Shown piece after piece: positions 8,540 to 15,738 of a stretch of 64,000 nt of DNA. The notes below the pieces were generated by a model, which had not been told where the DNA came from, did no database searches, and worked only from the letters and a program-made list of their open reading frames with translations. The position numbers were made by a program, and so were the translations under genes. Each line of letters begins with the position of its first letter. The stretch's first letter is position 1. Source of the DNA: Roseovarius sp. THAF9 (GTDB taxonomy: Bacteria; Pseudomonadota; Alphaproteobacteria; Rhodobacterales; Rhodobacteraceae); NCBI RefSeq assembly GCF_009363715.1, contig NZ_CP045404.1:2820001-2884000 (forward strand), given 5' to 3'.

Positions 8540-9431
8540 ATGCTCAACGCCACTTGGCTCGAAACCCTTTACCACGCTTTGCGAAACCGGGCACTTCACC
8601 CAGGCCGCAGCGCGTCTGAACATGACCCAACCGGGCGTGAGTCAGCATCTCAGGAAACTCGAGGAGCAGGTCGGACAGGGGCTGATCAGTCGGCAGGGCA
8701 AGAGCTTTACCCTCACCCCGGCGGGCGAAGCGGTCTTCGAGCTTGGCCTGTCGCGCCGCGCTGAGGAGAAGCACCTGCGCGACGCCATCGAGGCAGATGA
8801 CCCGGACACTGGGCCGGTTCACATCGCATGTTCCGGCAGCTTCGCGATGCTGCTTTACCCTATCCTGCTGCCCTGGATGCGCAGCGCACCCAACCTGAGC
8901 GTCCATCTCACGGCCGCGCCGCAGGCCGAGATCCTGGCAGGGCTTCTGGAAGGACGCTTCGACCTGGGCGTGCTCTGGGCGGACCCCAATCACGCGCGAC
9001 TCGAAGGCAAACGTATTGGACGCGAGGAGCTATGTCTCGTCCTGCCGGCGGACGCAGCCGACACGCCTGTGTCTTTCGCCGACCTCGAGTCTCGCGGTTT
9101 CATCGCGCATCCCGACGGATATGGCTATGCCGACGACTTGCTGAGGCTGAATTTCCCGGACGACTACCCTGGCGCCGACCGGCTGAGCGTGCGCGGTTCA
9201 GTTAACCAAATCGGTCAGATTCCTGCGGCCGTGGCAAAGGGGATCGGGTACACGCTCCTTCCTAGAAGCGGCTTGGAGGCTTTCAGCGAAAAAGAGAACC
9301 TCTCCATCGCCCAGCTTCCCAAGCGACGCTGGCACGATCTCTGGCTCGTCGAGCGCTGCGGCCGTCGCTTGTCGGCGCGAGCGCGATACGCGCAAGACAT
9401 GATCGAGAAGGCAGCCGCACAGCTCCAGTGA
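8540..9431 (+). pseudogene. LysR family transcriptional regulator, frameshifted near the N-terminus
   Basis: ATG at 8540 gives MLNATWLET, the expected LysR beginning. It then runs into nonsense, while the next frame continues as FTTLCETGHFTQAAARLNM and onwards to the end of a normal LysR protein. Removing one C from the CCC at 8565-8567 restores a full protein of about 296 residues with the winged helix (1-60) and the effector domain (about 85-290). As it stands, the first usable start in the long frame is ATG 8622. That gives 269 residues lacking the first helices of the DNA-binding domain, so the product would not bind DNA normally. It is divergent from the VOC gene, its probable target. 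It is either an inactivated regulator or a sequencing insertion. Confidence 0.8.
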
Positions 9432-9704
9432 ACAGAAATACAGACCCGCGGAAGCGCGATGACGGGTGTTCACACAAACGCTTTTGCCGATGCTCACGGC
9501 CCGAACCTGCCGTTCGTGACTTGTGCCGCCAATGTCCAGTCAAGCACGGAAACCAGTCCGGCTTTTTTGAAGCTGAGCCATGGTGCGCGAGAACGCTCTT
9601 TCATTTCGGCACCAGAAATCTATTCAGCTCGATACACACAGAAACTTCTTGACCGAACGAGCCGATCCGCAAGGATGGACCTCACATATTTTGGATTTGA
9701 TCTT

Positions 9705-10562
9705 ATGCGCCGATTTCTTGCTTTCGTCGTTTTTATTGCTTTCGCCCCTCAGCCACTGTTTGCGGAATGGCGTGTCGGACCGGGGTCGGATTTGTATGAG
9801 GGAACCGTATCGGCCTTCGGCGTAACCGAGCGTGGCGTTGGGGCCCTGGCCCTCATGTGCCGAGAGGGCAAGCCTTTGCTCTGGACCCAAGGTTGGGCGC
9901 TTTCGAAGGCGGGACCTGACCGGCAGGAAAACTTCGCGGTCATTGTCGACGGGCAGAGTTTCCCCGTGCGCGGCTTGCATCTGCCTGAAGAAGGGCTCTG
10001 GACCGGTGCGCCACCCGGTGCACTGATCGCGGCGCTCAGGGCAGGCTCGCGCGCCGTGGTGGCGGTGCCCGGCGAGGCGCAGGTAGGTGTCTCCCTTCGC
10101 GGGTCGTCGCGCGCTATCAGCCAAGTGCTTGATGGATGCGAGGGCGATGAGACGACCGCCGCCAGCGCACCTGAGCAGGGCCGCGTGGTACTGTTCGGTC
10201 AACTGATCGCGACCCAATGCGGCGGCGGCTACTCGATCACCGATGATGCCGAGATGACCGGACGGCTGGATGGCGACGACACACCGGATTTCGTGCTCGA
10301 CTGGGGAGGTGTGACCTGCGACGACCGGTCCAAGGGTCGTGGGGCCGGGTTTTGCGGTGCCGCGCTGTGCACGATCGAGATCGCTTTCACCGAAACGCAA
10401 AGCCGCCAGCAAGTGCTGGGGGTCAATCCGGAACTGGTCGATCGAGCCTTTGGCCAGAAGGCCTTGAAAACGACCACGCAAGGCGCCACCTGCGGCGGCG
10501 CAACACAAGTCTGCGAAATCATCTGGGTCTGGAACGGCTCGAAACTGGAGCCGCTGCAGTGA
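9705..10562 (+). CDS. Secreted protein of unknown function
   Basis: 285 residues from the ATG at 9705. This start is chosen because it begins a clear signal peptide (MRRFLAFVVFIAFAPQPLFA, cleavage before EWRVG); the open frame extends upstream but that extension has no signal sequence. The mature part is rich in beta-strand-like sequence. Its C-terminal third contains several cysteines (QCGGGY, VTCDD, FCGAALCTIEI, TCGGATQVCEI) that could form disulfides in the periplasm. No family is recognised. Its stop codon overlaps a GTG that starts the next secreted protein (10559), so the two are probably co-translated. The 9432-9704 stretch before it holds nothing recognisable. Confidence 0.65.
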   Translation: MRRFLAFVVFIAFAPQPLFAEWRVGPGSDLYEGTVSAFGVTERGVGALALMCREGKPLLWTQGWALSKAGPDRQENFAVIVDGQSFPVRGLHLPEEGLWTGAPPGALIAALRAGSRAVVAVPGEAQVGVSLRGSSRAISQVLDGCEGDETTAASAPEQGRVVLFGQLIATQCGGGYSITDDAEMTGRLDGDDTPDFVLDWGGVTCDDRSKGRGAGFCGAALCTIEIAFTETQSRQQVLGVNPELVDRAFGQKALKTTTQGATCGGATQVCEIIWVWNGSKLEPLQ

Positions 10563-10831
10563 GATCTATCCTGGCGCTCCTCTTGGCTCTGACGCCCGGT
10601 CTCGCCGCCGCACAGCTTGAGTACGAGCTTGGTATTTTCGCGGCTATGATCGAAGCGCCGGAGGGCACCCCGGTGGCCACCGCCACTGTCACCGGCGGCA
10701 CTCCGGGCAACCTGACCTATCTGACCGTTTCGTCTGTTGGGGACCTCGACGGCGTCTGTGTTCGGATCTGGAACCAAGGTCCGTGTCATGCAGTCACCCG
10801 CAGCAGGCCCCTGCCCGGCTACGCCTGCTGA
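10559..10831 (+). CDS. Short secreted protein, or N-terminal piece of a frameshifted larger protein
   Basis: The GTG at 10559 overlaps the previous stop in the motif GTGA. The product has a signal peptide (ILALLLALTPGLAAAQ) and about 70 mature residues with two cysteines (DGVCVRIWNQGPC). The frame stops at 10831 while another long open frame (10783-12093) takes over with no signal peptide of its own. The simplest reading is one secreted protein of about 500 residues broken by the loss of a single base around 10790-10830. A real short protein cannot be excluded. Confidence 0.5.
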   Translation: MRSILALLLALTPGLAAAQLEYELGIFAAMIEAPEGTPVATATVTGGTPGNLTYLTVSSVGDLDGVCVRIWNQGPCHAVTRSRPLPGYAC

Positions 10832-12093
10832 TCCTCCTCGATGCACGGGTCAGCTCGGATGACATGATGGCCAAGATGAGCAACATGCAGATGACGCGTA
10901 TGCCGCTTGTAAGCCAGTATGACCTGGCAAGCGGTGAAGGTTTGTCCTTCATGACGCAGAACGACTTTGGTGGATGGGAGATGCCGGTTGCGCCCGTCGC
11001 TCCCTCCGGGCAGAGCGCGGGCCTTGCGATCCTGCGAGATTCCGCGATCACGGCTTTGACGGCGGGCGCTCCGGTGGCGCATCCCGAGAACGGTCTTGTC
11101 GGAATCGTGGCGCGGGCAGGCGATGGTGCGGGCGCGGTAATGGCAATCGGGGATGCGTTCCAGGCCGCAGTGGCGGCGGGTGTCGAGATAGACGAAGCGC
11201 TGATGCCGCAGGCGGCCGGAGAAAGCGGTCTGCCGCCCCCGATCGAACGCGAGATAGGCAAGGTCTACTATTTTCACGACTACAGCGACCTGGGCTATAT
11301 CAACGGCTTCTACGGGCCGGGCAAGGCGGGCGGGTTCGATCCGTCTTTCGTGACCACGATCGATTTCTCGGTTTGGTCCGTCGCCCTGTCGGGTGCGGGT
11401 GGCACGAAGATTGCGCAAGGCGACAAGAACGCGCCGCTCGTCCAGAACGGCATGTCGCTCGAGGCGCCGTTTCGGGGGCATGCGGATGACTACCTCGCCA
11501 GCTGCATCATCCATGCGACGCCGTCGTCGGAAGGCCAGCCGATCTTCCTGGTCCAGTTCTGGCGGAGTGCACCGGAACGCTACAATCCCAACACCGATAG
11601 CAAATCCTACGACGAGGCCGCCCCGGCGATGACCGGCTGGGCCGCAGGAGAGAGCACCTGCGGCGATGCGATCCGGCACATGGGATCGGAGCGGCTGGCG
11701 GCGCTGGCGAATTCCGAAGCTGCAACGGGGTCCGCCGCGCAACCAGCCGAAGGAGGCGGTGCCCCTGCCGCCCCGGCCACGCCACAGGTCACTTCTACGC
11801 AAGGCGAGTGGCGGCGCGTGGACACGTGGGCGGCAACGGGGCTTGAGGGTTTATTCCGGGATCTTCCCGAGGGCCGAATGCTGATGATCGGATGCACTGT
11901 CAGCGGGGAACTCGCTGTCGCGATATCGCCCGGACAGAATGTTCAGACCATCGACGGCGAGATGCCCGCGATCGCTCCTGACAAGACACGGTACATCCTG
12001 AGATCCGCCAAGATACCGGACATCATCAGCGTGGACATAAATGGCAGGATATTGGATGTCGCTGTGTCTGCGGATGCAGGACCGTGCAGTTAG
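10783..12093 (+). CDS. Unknown protein, probable C-terminal part of a secreted protein
   Basis: The open frame is 436 codons from a GTG at 10783; the first ATG is at 10864 (MMAKMSNMQM). Neither start has a convincing ribosome site or a signal peptide, so this is likely the continuation of the protein beginning at 10559. Visible features are an Ala/Gly-rich region (about residues 75-145), an aromatic stretch (VYYFHDYSDLGYINGFYGPG, about 165-185), a cysteine pair (SCIIHA, ESTCGDA), an Ala/Pro/Thr linker (about 315-345) and a final beta-rich domain ending in GPCS. No family is recognised. Composition and codon use resemble neighbouring genes. Confidence 0.55.
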   Translation: MSCSHPQQAPARLRLLILLDARVSSDDMMAKMSNMQMTRMPLVSQYDLASGEGLSFMTQNDFGGWEMPVAPVAPSGQSAGLAILRDSAITALTAGAPVAHPENGLVGIVARAGDGAGAVMAIGDAFQAAVAAGVEIDEALMPQAAGESGLPPPIEREIGKVYYFHDYSDLGYINGFYGPGKAGGFDPSFVTTIDFSVWSVALSGAGGTKIAQGDKNAPLVQNGMSLEAPFRGHADDYLASCIIHATPSSEGQPIFLVQFWRSAPERYNPNTDSKSYDEAAPAMTGWAAGESTCGDAIRHMGSERLAALANSEAATGSAAQPAEGGGAPAAPATPQVTSTQGEWRRVDTWAATGLEGLFRDLPEGRMLMIGCTVSGELAVAISPGQNVQTIDGEMPAIAPDKTRYILRSAKIPDIISVDINGRILDVAVSADAGPCS

Positions 12094-12114
12094 CGGCGGC
12101 ATCCAAGCGCACTC

Positions 12115-12252
12115 GGTCGCAATTCGCCTCCTGAAAAGGGCGGGTAAACTCATCGACGGCGGCAAGGTTCTTGTCCATGTATTCCGCCCCAGCGTGGCCT
12201 TGCGCTGCTCGAGACACTTGAGGAACAGGTCCTCACCGAACGCATCCATCAA
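12115..12252 (-). pseudogene. 5' remnant of a carboxymuconolactone decarboxylase-like gene
   Basis: On the minus strand, directly after the aldehyde dehydrogenase, an ATG at 12252 begins MDAFGEDLFLKCLEQRKATLG. The sequence then continues in another frame as AEYMDKNLAAVDEFTRPFQE. Together these match the start of gamma-carboxymuconolactone decarboxylase family proteins (a G-x-RKxxLG, AEYV-KxL, FTxPFQE pattern). One G is missing from the G-run near 12186-12190. After FQE the similarity stops, and by 12093 the plus-strand unknown gene occupies the DNA. The gene was probably the last member of the amine-catabolism operon, truncated by a deletion or rearrangement. Confidence 0.6.
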
Positions 12253-12253
12253 C

Positions 12254-13699
12254 TTACCCTTTCAATTTCAGTGCGACATTCTTGGTCTGCACGTAATTCC
12301 ACAGCGCCTCCCGTCCCTTTTCCCGGCCATAGCCGGATTTGCCGAAACCGCCAAAGGGCGTCTCCACCCCGCCCGCGAACCATTCGTTGACAAAAACCTG
12401 CCCGGCGCGCATCTGCCGGGCCGCGCGCGTGGCGCGATCCATATCCGCGGTAAAGACGCCACCGACGAGGCCATATTGCGTGCCATTGGCGATCTCCATC
12501 GCCTGCGCCTCGTCGCGGAACTTGAGCACCGACAGGACCGGGCCAAAGACCTCCTCCTGCGCGATGGTCATCTCTGGGGTGACATTCGCCATAACGGTGG
12601 GTTCAAGGAAGGCGCCGGGAATGTTCATCTTGCGCCCGCCCGTGGCCACCGTGGCTCCCTGCGCTTCGGCGTCCGAGACCATCCCGGCGGCGCGATCGCG
12701 CTGCCCTTCGCTGACCATGGCCCCCATGTTGGCCCCCGCCTCGGTCCGTTCCATCCCCGGCCCGACAGACAGGGATTTGGCCACTTTCACTGCCCGCTCG
12801 ACCAGTTCATCGTGACGCGATTCATGCACGATCACCCGGCTCATCGCGCTGCACACTTGGCCCGCGTTGAAATAGATGCCCCAGCGGATGTCATTCTCAA
12901 ACGCTTCCAGATCGGCGTCTTCATGCACGATGGCCGCCGATTTCCCGCCCAGTTCCAGAACGCAAGGCACCACGTTCTGCGCCGCCGCCGTGGCGATGGC
13001 GACACCCGTGGGCACCGAACCGGTAAAGACGATCTGATTGACATCCGGGTGGCCTGACAGGGCCGCACCCGCCTGACGGCCCCACCCGCACAGGATATTG
13101 ACCGCCCCCTTGGGCAGGCCCACCGTCTCGGCGGCATGGGCGAAGATAAAATCACTCAGCGGCGTCAGTTCAGGGGTCTTGATCACGCAAGTATTGCCCG
13201 TGGCCAAAGCCGCCGACAGCGACCGCGCGGTCATCTCGACGGGATAGTTCCACGGGATGATCTGCGCCGATACCCCATAAGGCTCGCAATCGGTGAAATC
13301 GTAATAGCCCGCGCCCAGCGGGATCGACTTGCCTTCCACTGTTGAGGCCTGATTGCCGTAATACTCGAAGTAAAGCGCCGCGCCGCGCACCTCGATCTCG
13401 GCCTCCCACAGCGGCTTACCCTGTTCCTGGGTCAGGACATTGGCCACCTTGTCAAGGTTATCCAGCAGGTACTGCCCCATAGCCTGCACCATGCGCCCTC
13501 GCTCAAGCGGGCGCATGTCGCGCAGCGCCCCCGTTTGATGCACGCGTTTGGCGGCCTGCACGGCGCGGTCCACGTCGGCCTCATCCGCCAAAGCCTGCTC
13601 CGCCAGGTTCTCGCCGGTGCCCGGGTTGATCACGTCAATCCGCCCCGCGCCGCCATCACACCACGCACCGTCGATGTAGTTTTTCCAATACGCGCGCAT
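12254..13699 (-). CDS. Aldehyde dehydrogenase family protein (betaine-aldehyde-dehydrogenase-like)
   Basis: 481 residues, the usual length for NAD(P)-dependent aldehyde dehydrogenases. The catalytic residues are visible: Cys283 in NAGQVCSAMSR and Glu249 in VLELGGKSA. So are the cofactor-binding stretch IIPWNYPVEM (about 147-156) and FTGSVPTG. The start ATG lies 1 base after the stop of the Rieske oxygenase at 13701, so both are in one operon behind the RpiR regulator. The context suggests oxidation of an aldehyde released when the Rieske enzyme cleaves a quaternary amine, but the true substrate is not proven. A decayed gene follows directly. Confidence 0.9.
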   Translation of the reverse strand: MRAYWKNYIDGAWCDGGAGRIDVINPGTGENLAEQALADEADVDRAVQAAKRVHQTGALRDMRPLERGRMVQAMGQYLLDNLDKVANVLTQEQGKPLWEAEIEVRGAALYFEYYGNQASTVEGKSIPLGAGYYDFTDCEPYGVSAQIIPWNYPVEMTARSLSAALATGNTCVIKTPELTPLSDFIFAHAAETVGLPKGAVNILCGWGRQAGAALSGHPDVNQIVFTGSVPTGVAIATAAAQNVVPCVLELGGKSAAIVHEDADLEAFENDIRWGIYFNAGQVCSAMSRVIVHESRHDELVERAVKVAKSLSVGPGMERTEAGANMGAMVSEGQRDRAAGMVSDAEAQGATVATGGRKMNIPGAFLEPTVMANVTPEMTIAQEEVFGPVLSVLKFRDEAQAMEIANGTQYGLVGGVFTADMDRATRAARQMRAGQVFVNEWFAGGVETPFGGFGKSGYGREKGREALWNYVQTKNVALKLKG

Positions 13700-13700
13700 C

Positions 13701-14783
13701 TTAGCTTTCGATTCCCTCGCGCATCCATTTTTGCAGGGTCAACACGGAGTGCTCCGAGTTCACGCCACATTCCGGATCGACAACCAGCGGACCCGGTATG
13801 TAGCCGCGTGATTTAAGCCCGCGCTGCACGGATTCGACGAGGTGGATGTCCTCCTCCACGGTTGTAGCCCGGTCCTGCACCGCCAGCCGGCGGATCACTT
13901 CGCTGTCCCAGCCGCCTTCGGTATACCAGCCGCGCCAGACAACCACATGATCGGGGTCGATCGCGCGCCAGTGGTAGGTGTTCAGCACGTTGCCCGGATA
14001 AACCTGAAAGCTGAACATCGGCCATAGGAACCAGCTTGAATATTCCTCGGAATGCGGCTTTGAGCGGTCGATGTCGTAGCTCATGTTCTCAAGGCTCTGA
14101 CATTCCGTCGTGTGTCTCAGGCAATAGCCTTCTGGCTGGATGTCATAAGTTTCGGGCTTGATGACCCCTGTCGCGAAGGTCGGATGGTTGAGCGAGCAAT
14201 GGTAGCATTCGGAGTAGTTCTCGACCGAGACCTTCCAGTTGCAGTTTTCCGGGATTTCCACCCATTCAAGCGGTTTCAGGCTTTCCCAGTGCGGCAGCCA
14301 TTCCATCAACTCTTCGCGCACCCCCGGGAACCACGCGTCCATCGGGGCCGCGTCAGGATCGAGATTGACGAAGATGAAGCCCAGGAAAAGCTCGGTGCGC
14401 ACCTCGGTCAGGCAGACAGCGGACTTGTCGAAGCCTGGAACGGACTTGGTGTTCGGCGCCGCGCGCAGTTCGCCGGTCAGCTCGTAAGTCCAGGCGTGGT
14501 AGGGGCAGACAACGACGCGGGTGGAGCCTTCGCCATTGACGAGCTGATGCGCCCGGTGCTGACAGACATTGTAGAACGTGCGGATCTCGCCGTCGCGTCC
14601 CTTGATACAGAACAGGCTTTCGCCCGCCATTTCGAAAGCGAAGTAATCGCCGGGGTACTCCAGTTGGCTGCCGTGGCCGGCGAACTGCCATGTCCGGGCC
14701 AAAACACCCTTTCGTTCCGCCTCGAAGATGGCTGGATCGGTGTAGTAACGCGCATCAAGCGAATGTGTGAGCGGTGCGTTCAT
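13701..14783 (-). CDS. Rieske non-heme iron oxygenase, alpha subunit (quaternary-amine monooxygenase type)
   Basis: 360 residues. The Rieske [2Fe-2S] ligands are Cys74, His76, Cys93 and His96 (VCQHRAH and VCPYH). The mononuclear iron site appears in ENYSECYHCSLNH, with His195 and His200. Length and motif style fit the family of GbcA, CntA and stachydrine demethylase, which hydroxylate N-methyl groups or the carbon chain of betaines. The ATG overlaps the stop of the RpiR gene (ATGA) and has AGGAGGAG upstream. No matching ferredoxin/flavin reductase gene lies in the cluster, so its electron donor must be encoded elsewhere. The substrate is inferred to be a betaine or carnitine-like compound. 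Confidence 0.9.
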   Translation of the reverse strand: MNAPLTHSLDARYYTDPAIFEAERKGVLARTWQFAGHGSQLEYPGDYFAFEMAGESLFCIKGRDGEIRTFYNVCQHRAHQLVNGEGSTRVVVCPYHAWTYELTGELRAAPNTKSVPGFDKSAVCLTEVRTELFLGFIFVNLDPDAAPMDAWFPGVREELMEWLPHWESLKPLEWVEIPENCNWKVSVENYSECYHCSLNHPTFATGVIKPETYDIQPEGYCLRHTTECQSLENMSYDIDRSKPHSEEYSSWFLWPMFSFQVYPGNVLNTYHWRAIDPDHVVVWRGWYTEGGWDSEVIRRLAVQDRATTVEEDIHLVESVQRGLKSRGYIPGPLVVDPECGVNSEHSVLTLQKWMREGIES

Positions 14784-15667
14784 TCGGGCTCCTCCTGATA
14801 GAGGCCGAGCTGGTGCCGGCGACGGTGGAATTTCTCGACCCGTTCCACGATCTCATCGCTGGCAACGGAAATGACGAAGCTGAGCATGGTTTCGAGCAGG
14901 GCAACGGTTGCCACGGATGACGGAAAGAACTGCGGCGTGTCGGCCGCCACGGTGAAGCTGTGATTGGCGGCAAGGCTGATCGGGCTGGCCGGGCTGTCAG
15001 AGATGGCGATGACGGTGACGCCCTGATCGCGGGCGATGCGCACCGCGTCGATGACTTCGGTACGGTAGGGCTTCATCGTCATCGCGATCAATACATCGCG
15101 GCCATCAGCCCAGGCCAGGTCGTCCACCGGGGTGGAGCCGGGGCGCGGTATGGCGTGGAACTGGGTCATGCCGGTGGAAGCAAGATAGGTGAAGTTGCGC
15201 GCGTTCGAATTGTGAACGCCCACGCCAAGAGTGAAGACTTGGCGTGATGCCCAGATCGCTTCAGCGGCTGCCTTGAGCGCCTCTTCGGATATCCCCGCGA
15301 AGGTCTCATCTATATTGCGCACGGCGGCACCGATCATATCGGCGTAAAGCCCGCCAATCTCACCGGACTTGCGAATATCCTGAAGCCAGCGGGCGCGGTC
15401 AGGAAAACTGACGCCGCCCCGCCGGATCGCCTCGCGGAAGGGCGCGCGAAAATCCTCGTAGCCTTCGAACCCGACCTGCCGGGCCATGCGAACAAAGGTG
15501 TTGGGTTTGACATTCGCCGCAACGGCGATCTCGCGCACGGTGGAAACGCCTACATCTGCAGGGTTTTCCAGTACGTAGCGCGCAGCCTTCTGCGCCTCGG
15601 GAGTCAGCTTGTCCCATTCGGCCGTAAGGCGATCAAGGATCGTATTTGATACATATGTGTCATTCAT
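14780..15667 (-). CDS. MurR/RpiR family transcriptional regulator
   Basis: 295 residues from the ATG at 15667 (MNDTYVSNTIL); the longer in-frame start lies in a Cys/Trp-rich stretch typical of noncoding sequence. An N-terminal RpiR-type helix-turn-helix (about 10-80, with STVREIAVAANVKPNTFVRM) is followed by a SIS domain (about 125-265, with VFTLGVGVHNSNARNF and IAISDSPASPIS). SIS domains bind phosphosugars in classical members, but in roseobacters such regulators often sit in amine or amino-acid catabolic clusters. It is divergent from the dehydrogenase at 15739 with only 71 bp between starts, and leads the Rieske-ALDH operon. It probably controls both transcription units. Confidence 0.9.
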   Translation of the reverse strand: MNDTYVSNTILDRLTAEWDKLTPEAQKAARYVLENPADVGVSTVREIAVAANVKPNTFVRMARQVGFEGYEDFRAPFREAIRRGGVSFPDRARWLQDIRKSGEIGGLYADMIGAAVRNIDETFAGISEEALKAAAEAIWASRQVFTLGVGVHNSNARNFTYLASTGMTQFHAIPRPGSTPVDDLAWADGRDVLIAMTMKPYRTEVIDAVRIARDQGVTVIAISDSPASPISLAANHSFTVAADTPQFFPSSVATVALLETMLSFVISVASDEIVERVEKFHRRRHQLGLYQEEPE

Positions 15668-15738
15668 GATTGACGATGGTACAAATGTCCTTTTAATCTG
15701 TCCACAGAAAATGCGACTCTGCGAACAGGAAAACCGCC

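Noticed and set aside
9459..9704. Upstream extension of the secreted protein at 9705
   Set aside because: The extension has no coding character and would bury the signal peptide inside the protein.
12041..13057. A 338-codon plus-strand frame opposite the aldehyde dehydrogenase
   Set aside because: Shadow of the real gene; it runs through the decayed remnant without any family motif.
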